Of a stretch of 26,032 nt of DNA, positions 14,564 through 23,494 are shown in pieces. The stretch's first letter is position 1. Each line of letters begins with the position of its first letter. Below the pieces are notes generated by a model. That model made no database searches and had not been told where the DNA came from. It saw only the letters and a program-made list of their open reading frames with translations. Made by a program: the position numbers and the translations under genes. The DNA comes from Lentisphaeria bacterium (GTDB lineage: Bacteria > Verrucomicrobiota > Lentisphaeria > Victivallales > JAUVCU01): the NCBI GenBank assembly GCA_030590715.1, contig JAUVCU010000001.1:1-26032 (forward strand), in the 5' to 3' direction.

Positions 14564-16315
14564 ATGCATGAATCTCTGTTTTCTGATCACCTTCCTGGTG
14601 AATTTGTTTTTTTGATAATAGCTTTGGGTGGTCTTATTGTTGGTAAGCTAGCCCATAAAATTAAGTTGCCTGATATTTCAGGACAGGTTATTTTAGGAAT
14701 TATTATAGGGCCTTCTGGTTATCTTCTGTTAAATGCTCTTTTTGGTACCGGTGAGATGACTGTGTTTACTGAACATCAACTTCATAATATCGGTTTCTTT
14801 GGTGAGCTTGCTCTTGGTGTTATGACATTTAGTATCGGAACGCACTTAAATTATAAAGTGCTTCACAACTCCAGTAAAAGAATCGTTTTCCTTGCTTTAT
14901 TCGATGCGTTTCTCACGTTCTCTTTTGTTTTCTCTTTGCTTTATTTTATTCTTGTTTTGGACGTTAGGATTTGTTTGTTGCTCTCTGCAATTGCTGTTGA
15001 GACCGCTCCCGGTACTATTATAAGTCTTATTCAGAAGAAGTATGCACGTGGTGTTTTTACAAAGACCCTGGTCGGTGTGGTGGCGCTTAACAATTTCGCG
15101 ACCATCCTTATATTTACAGTATGTAAAACAATTTCTCTTCAGTTATCGAGAGATTCTGGTGGGGATATCGCCGCTGGTCTTGTGGTTCCCCTTCTTATGA
15201 TTGTTTGTACAGTAGTGTTTGGTGTGGTTGTGGGCTGGTTTGTTTCTTTGTTGTCCAAGCATCAGCATGGGTCTACGGATCTCTTTGGTACAGTTTTTCT
15301 TGCGATCTTTGCAAATATTTTAGTGTGTCGATACTTGTCTGAGTATGTCGGAATTGGTTTTTCTCCATTGTTGGTTAATTTGACTATGGGGGTTACATAT
15401 TGTAATTTGAGCTATCATACAAAGCAGGTTTCTGGCATTTTTAATAATGTTACAGGGGTCTTGTTTGCTGTTTTCTTTACGCTTGCCGGTTCTCATCTTG
15501 ATTTGACTCAACTTAGGATTGCCGGTGTTGCTGGAGCTTTGTTTATTGCCGGCCGTTTTGCTGCTAAGTGGCTTGCCCCGTTTTCTGTTAGTAAGGCTTT
15601 TGGGTTTCCGGATGTTATTGCTAAATTTCTCGGTTTGGGGTTAATTCCTCAGGCTGGTCTTGCTGTTGGTCTTGTGATCAGTCTCTCTTCAACTGCCGAG
15701 TTGGCATCAATTGCACCGACTATTTCTACAATTGTTCTGGCTGCCGTCGCTGTTAATGAGTTGATTGGTCCGTTTTCGACCGCTAAGAGTTTCGATCTTG
15801 CAAAAGAGACGGGGCAGGCGACTCCTCGTCTTATCGATTTTCTTCATGAGGAATATATTCTTATGCCGCTGGAAGCTGAAAATAAGTGGGATGCAATTGA
15901 ACAGATGACTGATTTTCTTGTTAAAACAAATCATCTTCGCTCGATTACGCGTGATGAGTTGCTTGAGTATATTACAGCAAGGGAGAAAGAATTCACTACC
16001 GGTCTTGGTAATAAACTTGCTATACCTCATGCAAGGATTCCTGCCAAAGAGAAGTTGATGGGGGTTATTGGTATATGTGAAAAACCTATTGATTTTGAAT
16101 CTATTGATAACAAGCCGGTTGATATTGTGATTCTTATTGCTACTCCTGAAGGGCAGGAAAATCTTCATCTTAAGTTATTGTCTGCAATTGCCCGGATTTT
16201 TGCCGAGGATCCTCAGTGTCACGATAGGCTTGTTTCGGCTGGTAGTCCTGCCGAGGTTTACGACTTGCTGCAGAGTAAAGAGGTGAGAAATATTAACTCT
16301 TATCTTGAATCATAG
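14564..16315 (+). CDS. CPA2 cation/proton antiporter fused to a PTS EIIA domain
   Basis: A 583-aa two-part protein. Residues about 10-405 are an integral membrane CPA2/Kef-type sodium(potassium)/proton antiporter with 11-13 hydrophobic helices (GFFGELALGVMTFSIG, SAIAVETAPGTI, GLIPQAGLAVGLVI). Residues about 428-575 are a cytoplasmic PTS EIIA type 2 (fructose/nitrogen-PTS) domain: the phosphorylatable His489 lies in LAIPHARIP and the second conserved His535 in NLHLKLL. Neither TrkA-N nor UspA domains are present. The layout suggests antiport activity gated by PTS phosphorylation, or EIIA signalling tied to membrane ion state; this is inference. The start is the ATG at 14564, with a weak GTGAG upstream. 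A strong terminator follows. The gene is rich in TT-ended codons compared with its neighbours. Confidence 0.88.
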   Translation: MHESLFSDHLPGEFVFLIIALGGLIVGKLAHKIKLPDISGQVILGIIIGPSGYLLLNALFGTGEMTVFTEHQLHNIGFFGELALGVMTFSIGTHLNYKVLHNSSKRIVFLALFDAFLTFSFVFSLLYFILVLDVRICLLLSAIAVETAPGTIISLIQKKYARGVFTKTLVGVVALNNFATILIFTVCKTISLQLSRDSGGDIAAGLVVPLLMIVCTVVFGVVVGWFVSLLSKHQHGSTDLFGTVFLAIFANILVCRYLSEYVGIGFSPLLVNLTMGVTYCNLSYHTKQVSGIFNNVTGVLFAVFFTLAGSHLDLTQLRIAGVAGALFIAGRFAAKWLAPFSVSKAFGFPDVIAKFLGLGLIPQAGLAVGLVISLSSTAELASIAPTISTIVLAAVAVNELIGPFSTAKSFDLAKETGQATPRLIDFLHEEYILMPLEAENKWDAIEQMTDFLVKTNHLRSITRDELLEYITAREKEFTTGLGNKLAIPHARIPAKEKLMGVIGICEKPIDFESIDNKPVDIVILIATPEGQENLHLKLLSAIARIFAEDPQCHDRLVSAGSPAEVYDLLQSKEVRNINSYLES

Positions 16316-16325
16316 AAATTTAAAA

Positions 16326-16362
16326 AAGAGACGCGAACTAAATGTTGCGTCTCTTGTTTTTC
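16326..16362. terminator. Bidirectional terminator, antiporter/nadC
   Basis: Perfect stem AAGAGACGC (16326-16334) with GCGTCTCTT (16347-16355), extended by AAC/GTT, with an A-run before and a T-run after. It lies between convergent genes. Confidence 0.85.
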
Positions 16363-16376
16363 TTAAATGGAAACTG

Positions 16377-17240
16377 CTATTTAATTTCCATTGAGATATC
16401 TGATGAAATTACAGAGTGAGTAAGTGCTCCGACGGAGATGAAGTCAACGCCGATTTTTGCAATTGAAGGGATTCTTTCGATTGTGATTCCGCCACTTGCT
16501 TCAAGCTTTGACGTTCCGTTGCTCATTGCTACAGCTTCAGACATTTGTTCATTTGTCATGTTATCTAGTAGGATATAGTCGGCTTTGGTTTTAAGTGCTT
16601 CAGCTACTTCTTCAAGAGTGTCTGCTTCAACTTCAACTTCAAGGTTCGGGAACATAGTTCGTGCTCTCTCTACAGAACGGGTGATTCCGCCTTCTCCTTC
16701 AAGTCCAGCCAGAGCTCGATGGTTGTCTTTGATCATGACTCGGTCGTAAAGGCCGATTCTGTGGTTTACGCTTCCGCCAACGGCAACGGCGTATTTCTCA
16801 AGGTTTCTCCAGCCCGGTGTTGTTTTTCTTGTGTCGAGAATAACTGTCTTGCTATCTCCAGTCGCGTCTGCATATTTTTTTGAAGCTGTTGCAACGCCGC
16901 TTAGTCTCTGGATGAAGTTGAGTGCAGTTCTTTCGCCTGTTAATAGTGACTGGGCGTTTCCTTTCATTTCTGCGATGATTGTTCCGTATTCAACAAAGTC
17001 ACCGTCGTTGACTAAAGCTTTGAATTTAATTTTTGAATCCACAAAGTTGAAGACTTGCTCTGCTACTTTTAGTCCAGCAATAACACAGTTGTCTTTTGCT
17101 TTGAATGTTGCAGTTGCTTCTACGTCGTTGGGTATGACTGATAGGCTGGTTGTATCGCCGACTTCTAAGACGTCTTCTTCTATTGCCAGCTTAATTAGTA
17201 TATTTAGTCTCTGGATGTCCAGTTCTGGTGTTGTGCTCAT
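16377..17240 (-). CDS. nadC: Nicotinate-nucleotide pyrophosphorylase (carboxylating)
   Basis: Converts quinolinate and PRPP to nicotinate mononucleotide and CO2 in de novo NAD synthesis; cytoplasmic. It has 287 aa, normal for NadC. Motifs include ALNFIQRLSGVAT (LLTGERTALNFIQRLSG), DTRKTTPGWRNLEKYAV (TRKTxPGLR type), GGSVNHRIGLYDRVMIKDNH, EVEVEADTLEEV, DYILLDNM, LEASGGI and GVDFISVGALTHS. All expected basic and acidic active-site residues appear. It follows ymdB by 15 bp with AGGTAA as ribosome site, so the two are likely one operon. nadA and nadB are not in the window. Confidence 0.96.
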   Translation of the reverse strand: MSTTPELDIQRLNILIKLAIEEDVLEVGDTTSLSVIPNDVEATATFKAKDNCVIAGLKVAEQVFNFVDSKIKFKALVNDGDFVEYGTIIAEMKGNAQSLLTGERTALNFIQRLSGVATASKKYADATGDSKTVILDTRKTTPGWRNLEKYAVAVGGSVNHRIGLYDRVMIKDNHRALAGLEGEGGITRSVERARTMFPNLEVEVEADTLEEVAEALKTKADYILLDNMTNEQMSEAVAMSNGTSKLEASGGITIERIPSIAKIGVDFISVGALTHSVISSDISMEIK

Positions 17241-17255
17241 TTTATGATTACCTGA

Positions 17256-18047
17256 TTAGTAGTTTTCGTTGTGCATAATTGAGATGTTCTTGATTGCAGT
17301 CGCTTTTCCATCGCTGAGATTAAATGAGACAACAGCTCCGTCAAGTCTTATGCCGTGTTCTTCGACTGGTAGTCTGCAAGGCATTCCTGTTTCAAATTTT
17401 GATAGCACAGATTCAACTGTTCTTCCGAGTACAGAGAAATCGGCTCCCACCATTCCTGCATCGGTTATGTATGCTGTTCCTTTTGGTAGGATTTTTGCGT
17501 CTGCGGTTTGGACGTGGGTATGTGTTCCAAGTACAGCTGTTACTCTTCCATCAAGATAGTAACCCATTCCCACTTTTTCGCTTGTGGCTTCGCAGTGCAT
17601 GTCTACGAAAATGGTTTTTACTGTTTTAGGGATCTTTGCGAGTATCTCGTCAACTTTTTCAAACGGGCAGTACGCACTGTCCCTCATAAATACCTTTCCA
17701 AGAAGGTTTATTACTGCGATTTCTCCACATGCAGGGTTTCTTACAATGCAGTAGCCGTTCCCCGGTTGGCGGTTGCTGAAGTTTGCAGGTCTGATAACGT
17801 TTTTGTACGCAGCGATTTCATTGTTGAAGTTTTTTTGATCCCAAACATGATCGCCAAGAGTGAATACATTCACAACGTCTTTTAGATCGTCTAGGCATTT
17901 TGCGTTTACACCGGCTCCGTTTGCTGCGTTTTCAACATTTGCTATTACAAACGAGCAAGAGTATTTTTGACGGAGTTCAGGGATAAGGTCTTTGCAGGCT
18001 TTGCGTCCGCTCTTTCCTACCACATCTCCAATAAATAAAATATTCAT
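17256..18047 (-). CDS. ymdB: YmdB-type metallophosphoesterase
   Basis: A 263-aa metallophosphodiesterase of the YmdB (TIGR00282) family, dinuclear-metal enzymes that hydrolyse 2',3'-cyclic nucleotides. The N-terminus MNILFIGDVVGKSGRK gives the first metal aspartate; NVENAANGAGVNAKC, LGDHVWDQKNF, VDMHCEATSEK and LGTHTHVQTADA supply the other metal ligands. ATG at 18045-18047 is chosen over an upstream in-frame TTG at 18059; neither has a clear ribosome site. In Bacillus the gene adjoins rny; here rny is on the opposite strand about 4 kb away. It is first in the ymdB-nadC operon and divergent from carA. Confidence 0.93.
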   Translation of the reverse strand: MNILFIGDVVGKSGRKACKDLIPELRQKYSCSFVIANVENAANGAGVNAKCLDDLKDVVNVFTLGDHVWDQKNFNNEIAAYKNVIRPANFSNRQPGNGYCIVRNPACGEIAVINLLGKVFMRDSAYCPFEKVDEILAKIPKTVKTIFVDMHCEATSEKVGMGYYLDGRVTAVLGTHTHVQTADAKILPKGTAYITDAGMVGADFSVLGRTVESVLSKFETGMPCRLPVEEHGIRLDGAVVSFNLSDGKATAIKNISIMHNENY

Positions 18048-18307
18048 TTTTTTAACCAACTATTTTAAAGAATTCTAAATTTGTATGAATGGAATTGACT
18101 GCTTGAAAAATTGCAGAAAATTAATTGCTCCCAATATTATGTTAAATAAATCATAGGTCAACTGTGGTTTGTAAATATATTTCTTTCATTGGCTTTTGTT
18201 AAATAAAACATCATTTTTGGTCATGATGTATTTAATATTTGTAAACATAAACTATGTTACACAAATTTTGAATATATGAAAAATAGAACCAGATTAGAGG
18301 TTGGAAT
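18048..18307. promoter_or_regulatory. Divergent ymdB/carA control region with inverted repeats
   Basis: A 260-bp AT-rich, gene-free region. ACATCAT (18208-18214) and ATGATGT (18223-18229) are perfect inverted repeats; a second imperfect palindrome, GTAAACATA-TATGTTAC, lies around 18241-18258. Either could be an operator for carA. No recognised binding-site consensus. Confidence 0.4.
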
Positions 18308-19474
18308 ATGGGACATAATTACGATTGGAAAAAGCAGAGAGAAAAGAAGGCATTTCTTGCGCTTGAAGACGGAACTGTCTTTAAAGGATACTCGGTAGGT
18401 GCTGAGGTCGATAAAGAGGGTGAAGTAGTTTTTAATACAGGTCTTGCAGGATATCAGGAAGTTATCAGTGATCCATCTTATGCTGGTCAGCTGGTTACAA
18501 TGACATATACCGAGATTGGTAGTGTTGGTGTTAATATTGACGATATGGAATCGGATGCTCTTTATCTTAATGGATTTGTTATCAATAATCTGAATGAGTC
18601 GAGTAACTGGCGTACAGATGAGGAACTTGATGCGATTCTTAAGCGTTATAATGTTCCGTGTATCGCAGGTGTTGATACTCGCGCTCTTACAATGAAGCTT
18701 CGCGAAGCGGGTACAATGAAGGGATATATTCACTGTTCTGCTGAAGAAATGACACCGGAGCAAGGTGTTGCGAAAGCTAAAGCATGGGAAGGTCTTGACG
18801 GAAAAGATTACGCGTCAAAAGTGACTTGTGATAAAACTCATAAGTGGGATGAGGATGACAGTAAATCTTCATCATGGGGGCTTGGCGTTGATGAGCTTCC
18901 TGCTGCAGAATTTAAAGTTGTTGCTTTGGACTTTGGTATCAAATGGAATATTCTTCGTTCAATGAGAATTCAGGGGATGGATGTTACCGTAGTTCCTGCT
19001 AAAACTCCTGCTGCTGAAATTCTTGCAATGAATCCGGATGGAATTTTCTTCTCGAACGGACCAGCCGATCCGGCTGCTGTTCAGTATGCTATTGATACGG
19101 CTAAAGAAGTGCTTGGGAAAGCTCCTATTATGGGTATTTGTCTTGGTCATCAGCTTCTTGCTCTTGCATGTGGCGCTGAAACGTACAGACTTAAGTTTGG
19201 TCATCATGGGTGTAATCAGCCTGTTATGAATCTTGCAACGCAGCGTGTTGAGATTGCTTCTCATAATCACAACTATGCTGTAAAAGCGGAAACGCTTCCA
19301 GAATGTCTTGAAATTACTCATATGAATATTAATGATGAAACTGTTGCAGGTATTAAGCATAAAGAGTTGCCGATGTTCTCTGTTCAGTATCATCCAGAGG
19401 CTGCTCCGGGTCCACGCGATCCACATTACTTGTTTGAGCAATTTGTTGATCTTATGAAGGCTAATAAAAAATAG
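18308..19474 (+). CDS. carA: Carbamoyl-phosphate synthase small subunit
   Basis: Glutamine amidotransferase subunit, 388 aa, which cuts glutamine and passes ammonia to CarB to make carbamoyl phosphate for pyrimidine and arginine synthesis. The N-terminal CPSase domain (about 15-145) has LEDGTVFKGYSVG, TGLAGYQEVISDPSYAGQ and CIAGVDTRALTMKLREAG. The class I glutaminase domain (about 200-380) has the catalytic triad Cys278 (GICLGHQ), His362 and Glu364 (VQYHPEAAPGP). AGAGG precedes the ATG. carB is not adjacent and the gene has its own terminator, so the subunits are separately transcribed here. Confidence 0.96.
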   Translation: MGHNYDWKKQREKKAFLALEDGTVFKGYSVGAEVDKEGEVVFNTGLAGYQEVISDPSYAGQLVTMTYTEIGSVGVNIDDMESDALYLNGFVINNLNESSNWRTDEELDAILKRYNVPCIAGVDTRALTMKLREAGTMKGYIHCSAEEMTPEQGVAKAKAWEGLDGKDYASKVTCDKTHKWDEDDSKSSSWGLGVDELPAAEFKVVALDFGIKWNILRSMRIQGMDVTVVPAKTPAAEILAMNPDGIFFSNGPADPAAVQYAIDTAKEVLGKAPIMGICLGHQLLALACGAETYRLKFGHHGCNQPVMNLATQRVEIASHNHNYAVKAETLPECLEITHMNINDETVAGIKHKELPMFSVQYHPEAAPGPRDPHYLFEQFVDLMKANKK

Positions 19475-19505
19475 TTTTATTGTTGATCGTTTGGTCGCTA
19501 TATTA

Positions 19506-19536
19506 AGAGCTGTGGTTTTTCCGCAGCTCTTTTTTT
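19506..19536 (+). terminator. Rho-independent terminator of carA
   Basis: Stem AGAGCTGTGG (19506-19515) with CCGCAGCTCT (19521-19530), one G-U pair, TTTTT loop, then T6. Confidence 0.88.
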
Positions 19537-19896
19537 ATATATACATAAAATATCTATTCTTATTCATTATTTGTATCAAAATGGCTTTAATAAATAGCAG
19601 TTTGCTGTAATTTTAAAAAAACGCTTTACGTAGCGTATTATATATTTTGTTAATGAATGAGTAGAATCTCATTTAGTAGATAAGTTTCAGGGGTTAATTA
19701 CACTTTTGTGTATTTATATATTTTGGCAAAAAACATTTTGCTGCCTGCTTTCCAATATATAGATCTCAATTTGCTGTGATTTATGTATTTGGGGAAGACG
19801 TTTCGTCGTTTTTGGGCGATTAATATATACATTTTTCTAGTCCTCTTTTCTGCTATTGTTTGATTCTCTCGTGTTTTGAATACAGAGAAGATTTTA
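19537..19896. other. AT-rich intergenic region upstream of rarA
   Basis: 360 bp without a gene. A small hairpin ACGCT/AGCGT sits near 19621-19637; the rest is AT-rich. It should hold the rarA-fau-rny promoter. I looked for 6S RNA, often near fau or rarA, and saw no convincing long central-bubble hairpin. Confidence 0.4.
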
Positions 19897-21252
19897 ATGA
19901 AGCAATTTGACCTAATCGCAGAGAATGAACCATCTGAGAATATCTTAAGGATATGTGAGGATGCCCCGCTTGCCGCACGCGTGCGCCCAGGTTCTCTAGC
20001 TGAGTATATTGGTCAAAATCACATTCTTGGTGAAGGCCAGCTGCTTAGAAGAGCAGTAGAGGCTGATCGCTTTTCATCAATCCTTCTTTATGGACCTCCA
20101 GGGGTTGGAAAAACAAGTCTTGCCGAATTAATTGCTCTAAAGACAAGCTCTGCATTTATCAGGCTTTCCGGAGTTACTTCTACTGTTTCTGATATCCGAA
20201 AAGAAATTTCTGCGGCGATCACAAGGAAGAGTCTTCATGGTCGAAAAACAATTCTATTTGTTGACGAGATTCACCGACTGAATAAATCACAGCAGGATGT
20301 GCTCCTTCCGGATGTTGAAAGTGGAGTTATCAGGCTTGTCGGTGCAACTACCTATAATCCGCAGTTTTACGTGATCGAAGCTCTTTTGTCCCGTTCTATC
20401 CTTTTTGCTTTGGAGCCTCTCAACGATGATGAAATATCTCAGGTTATAGATCGCGCTATTGAGCATCCAAGCGGATATAAACATCTTGATGTTGAAGTTG
20501 TCGCAGATGCCCGAAAGTTTTTTTGTATGGTTTGCGAAGGTGACGCAAGAAAAGTTTTAACAGCGTTAGAGATTGCTGTTCTTACTACTCAGCCTGATTC
20601 AGAGAATATAGTTTTGATCGACCTCGCTGTTGCGGAATCATCAGTTCAGCAGAAGGCGATTGTGTATGGAGACGATGGTCATTATGACACAATAAGTGCC
20701 TTTATAAAAAGTATGCGCGGGAGTGATCCTGATGCCGCAGTTTACTGGCTTGCAAAAATGCTTCATGCAGGAGAAGATATTAGGTTTATTGCGCGTCGTC
20801 TGGTAGTCTTTGCGTCAGAGGATGTAGGTAATGCTGATCCGCGGGCGATTACACTTACGTCGAGTGTTATGGAATCTGTAGAGAAAATCGGTATGCCTGA
20901 GGCTAGGATTCTTCTTTCTCAGGCTGTGACTTACTGTGCAACAGCTCCGAAGAGTAATGCTTCCTATGCTGCGATTGATGCGGCGCTTGACGATATTAAA
21001 AAAGAAAGAGTGGTTCCGGTTCCGAAGCATCTTAGGGATGCTCATTATAAAGGAGCGAAAAAACTTGGACACGGTGAAGGCTATAAATATCCCCATAGTT
21101 TTGAGGGATCATTTGTTGTTCAGGACTATATCGGTGTGCCGAAAAAATATTATAACCCGGTTAATTCCGGTTATGAGAGTACAATCTCAGAGAGGATAAA
21201 TTACTGGGATTCTCTTCGTGAGGTGAGCCGGGTTGAGGTTGTAAATGGATAG
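19897..21252 (+). CDS. rarA: Replication-associated recombination protein A (RarA/MgsA)
   Basis: AAA+ ATPase, about 451 aa, acting at stalled forks with SSB and RecA. LAARVRPGSLAEYIGQNHIL is the family opening; Walker A is YGPPGVGKTS, Walker B is ILFVDEIHRLNK; the sensor segment reads LVGATTYNPQFYVIEALLSRS, and the C-terminal tetramerisation domain holds KSMRGSDPDAAVYWLAKML and YKYPHSFEGSFV. The usual SRC cysteine is Ser here. The ATG at 19897 follows AGAGAAG by six bases; a TTG at 19876 would add seven residues. It overlaps fau by 8 bp, so the two are translationally linked. Confidence 0.94.
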   Translation: MKQFDLIAENEPSENILRICEDAPLAARVRPGSLAEYIGQNHILGEGQLLRRAVEADRFSSILLYGPPGVGKTSLAELIALKTSSAFIRLSGVTSTVSDIRKEISAAITRKSLHGRKTILFVDEIHRLNKSQQDVLLPDVESGVIRLVGATTYNPQFYVIEALLSRSILFALEPLNDDEISQVIDRAIEHPSGYKHLDVEVVADARKFFCMVCEGDARKVLTALEIAVLTTQPDSENIVLIDLAVAESSVQQKAIVYGDDGHYDTISAFIKSMRGSDPDAAVYWLAKMLHAGEDIRFIARRLVVFASEDVGNADPRAITLTSSVMESVEKIGMPEARILLSQAVTYCATAPKSNASYAAIDAALDDIKKERVVPVPKHLRDAHYKGAKKLGHGEGYKYPHSFEGSFVVQDYIGVPKKYYNPVNSGYESTISERINYWDSLREVSRVEVVNG

Positions 21253-21829
21253 TGTTGCTGTCAGCAAAAAAGAGTTAAGAAAAGACTATTTGGCAATACG
21301 AAGTTCGATCAACGAAGATGATCGTGTTTGTTGGAATAAAGAAATTTGTAAATCTGTCGAAACGCTTCTTAAAAAATCGTCAGATTTTGATATGATTGCT
21401 GTGTATATTACGGATGGGACAGAAGTTGATCTGACTTACTTTATAAACAGTTGTTTCGCTCAGGGAATAAAAGTATGTGTTCCGCGTTTTAATAGTAATT
21501 CATCCGCTGGAGGTTATGAGATGGTCGAGGTTACTGACCTTAATTCAGATCTTGAGTTAGGATATTATAATATTATGGAGCCAAAGGCTTCATGTCGGGA
21601 AATATCGGACGATATGTACCGCAAATTAGTTTGGCTAGTGCCTGGAGTTGTTTTTGATGAGAATAGGGGGAGACTTGGACGCGGGAAAGGCGTTTATGAC
21701 CAAATGCTCAAAAGCTACGAAGGGATTAATATAGGTATATTTTATGAATGCCAAAAAACAGAATCAGTTCCTGTTGAGGATCATGACCGCTATATGGATG
21801 TGATCGTTACAGAAAAAAAGGTTTACTGA
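21245..21829 (+). CDS. fau: 5-formyltetrahydrofolate cyclo-ligase
   Basis: ATP-dependent enzyme, 194 aa, converting 5-formyl-THF to 5,10-methenyl-THF in folate recycling. It has an N-terminal KKELRKDYLAIRSSI, YITDGTEVDLTYF in place of the usual S-xxxEVdT, and the signature LVPGVVFDENRGRLGRGKGVYD, in which GRLGRGKGVYDQ corresponds to the ATP/phosphate loop G-RLGYGKGYYDR. The start overlaps the rarA stop by 8 bp. rny begins 40 bp later. Also known as ygfA. Confidence 0.92.
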   Translation: MDSVAVSKKELRKDYLAIRSSINEDDRVCWNKEICKSVETLLKKSSDFDMIAVYITDGTEVDLTYFINSCFAQGIKVCVPRFNSNSSAGGYEMVEVTDLNSDLELGYYNIMEPKASCREISDDMYRKLVWLVPGVVFDENRGRLGRGKGVYDQMLKSYEGINIGIFYECQKTESVPVEDHDRYMDVIVTEKKVY

Positions 21830-21869
21830 TTAAGGTGTTTCATAATCATGAAAAAAATGGAGAGTTAAA

Positions 21870-23423
21870 ATGAGTACAGATTTATTAGAAACAGTAGGTC
21901 CGGCAGCCGGTGTTATTGTCGGTTTCCTTGGACATATCCTATACGCACGTGTTAGTGGGAAGTCTAAAGTTGCCGAAGGCGAAAAGATCAAAGGTGATGC
22001 CGAGAAGGAAGCTAAGCATATGGTGCGAGAAGCACGTGTGCAGATTAAAGCAGAGCAGATTAAGCTTAAAGACGAAGCCGCAAAAGAGATGAAGGAGCAG
22101 CGTAAAGAGCTTAAGCAGGTTGAAAACCGCCTAGAGCAGCGCGAAGACAATCTTGAGAAAAAGTTCAGCAGCCTTGATGCTAAGATTGATTCTCTAGATA
22201 AGAAAGATAAAGATGTAGAGCAGACAAAGAAACGTTTGGCTGAGAAAGATGTTGAGCTGAAAAAGACTATTTCGCAGCAGATTGACGAGCTTGAGCGCGT
22301 TGCTCATTTGAGCAGAGATGATGCGCGAGAAATGATCCTTGATAAGCTTAAAAGTGAAGTTAAAAATGAATCGGGTATTATGGTTCGGAATGTTCTTGAA
22401 GAGGCTAAGCAAAAAGCTCAATCGAAAGCGAATGAAGTTATTGCATCTGCAATTCAGCGTTATGCTTCTGAATGTGTTTATGAGCGTACTTCAGCTACGA
22501 TCCAGATTCCTAATGATGAGATGAAGGGGCGTATTATTGGTCGTGAAGGTCGTAATATCCGCGCTCTTGAGGCATCTACTGGTGTTAGTATCTTGATTGA
22601 TGATACTCCAAATGCGATTGTTATTACATGTTTTGATCCTGTTCGTAAAGAGGTTGCACGTCAAATGGTAGAGCGTCTTGTTTCTGATGGTCGTATTCAT
22701 CCTACTCGAATCGAAGAGCTTAAAAAGAAAGTAGAAAAAGAGATTGAAGAAAATATCCAGGAAGCTGGTGAAGCAGCGGTTCTGGAGCTTGGTCTTCAAA
22801 ATATTGCTCTTCCCATTGTTAAGCTTATTGGTCGCCTGCAGTATCGTTATAGTTATTCTCAAAATGTTCTTAAGCATTCAATTGAATGTGCTTATTTTAT
22901 GGGAAGTATTGCAGCAGAGCTTGGTCTTGATGAGATGAAGGCCCGTCGTATCGGTCTTCTGCATGATATCGGTAAAGCTGTAGACCATGAGATCGAAGGA
23001 ACACATGCACGAATCGGTGCTGACATTCTTCGTAAGCACGGTGAAGATAAAGACGTTATCAATGCGGTTGAAGCTCATCACGAAGAAGTTGATATGAAAA
23101 CTGTTTATGCTCCACTTGCCGCTGCAACAGATGCATTGAGTGCTTCTCGTCCTGGTGCTCGTAGTGAAACGACAGAACTTTATCTTAAGCGTCTTGAGCA
23201 ACTTGAGACTATCGCCCTTGAGTTTGATGGTGTTGATAAGTGTTTTGCTCTTCAAGCTGGTCGTGAACTTCGCGTTGTTGTCCTGCCTGAAAAGATCAAA
23301 GAAGGTGAAGCTCAAATGCTTGCAAAAGATATTTGTGAGAGAATTGAGAAAGAGATGAACTACCCTGGTCAAATCAAGGTTGGCGTTATTCGCGAAACTC
23401 GCTCGGTTTCTTACGCTAAGTAA
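21870..23423 (+). CDS. rny: Ribonuclease Y
   Basis: Membrane-anchored endoribonuclease that starts mRNA decay, 517 aa. An N-terminal hydrophobic segment (about 10-27, PAAGVIVGFLGHILYA) anchors it; residues about 45-200 are a charged coiled coil; a KH domain (about 208-272) has GRIIGREGRNI; the HD domain (about 333-425) holds His365-Asp366 in LLHDIGKAVDHE and EAHHEE. The C-terminus is the usual YPGQIKVGVIRETRSVSYAK. GGAGAG precedes the ATG. Its function is linked to YmdB, encoded nearby on the other strand. Confidence 0.97.
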   Translation: MSTDLLETVGPAAGVIVGFLGHILYARVSGKSKVAEGEKIKGDAEKEAKHMVREARVQIKAEQIKLKDEAAKEMKEQRKELKQVENRLEQREDNLEKKFSSLDAKIDSLDKKDKDVEQTKKRLAEKDVELKKTISQQIDELERVAHLSRDDAREMILDKLKSEVKNESGIMVRNVLEEAKQKAQSKANEVIASAIQRYASECVYERTSATIQIPNDEMKGRIIGREGRNIRALEASTGVSILIDDTPNAIVITCFDPVRKEVARQMVERLVSDGRIHPTRIEELKKKVEKEIEENIQEAGEAAVLELGLQNIALPIVKLIGRLQYRYSYSQNVLKHSIECAYFMGSIAAELGLDEMKARRIGLLHDIGKAVDHEIEGTHARIGADILRKHGEDKDVINAVEAHHEEVDMKTVYAPLAAATDALSASRPGARSETTELYLKRLEQLETIALEFDGVDKCFALQAGRELRVVVLPEKIKEGEAQMLAKDICERIEKEMNYPGQIKVGVIRETRSVSYAK

Positions 23424-23434
23424 TTAGCGCCAAT

Positions 23435-23477
23435 AAAAAAGCTCCAAGGTCATTTAAAATGACTTGGAGCTTTTTTT
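23435..23477. terminator. Bidirectional terminator, rny/Dabb gene
   Basis: Long stem GCTCCAA (23441-23447) with TTGGAGC (23464-23470), continued by GTCATTT/AAATGAC with one bulged G, flanked by A6 and T7, between convergent genes. Confidence 0.9.
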
Positions 23478-23494
23478 ATATACTTTTAAAAGTA

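Noticed and set aside
19537..19896. Possible 6S RNA upstream of rarA-fau
   Set aside because: 6S RNA often lies near these genes, but I cannot find a long hairpin with a central bubble; a covariance-model search would decide.
22194..23372. Long antisense frames under rny
   Set aside because: Lysine/asparagine/threonine-rich shadows of biased codon use in rny, with no start signals.
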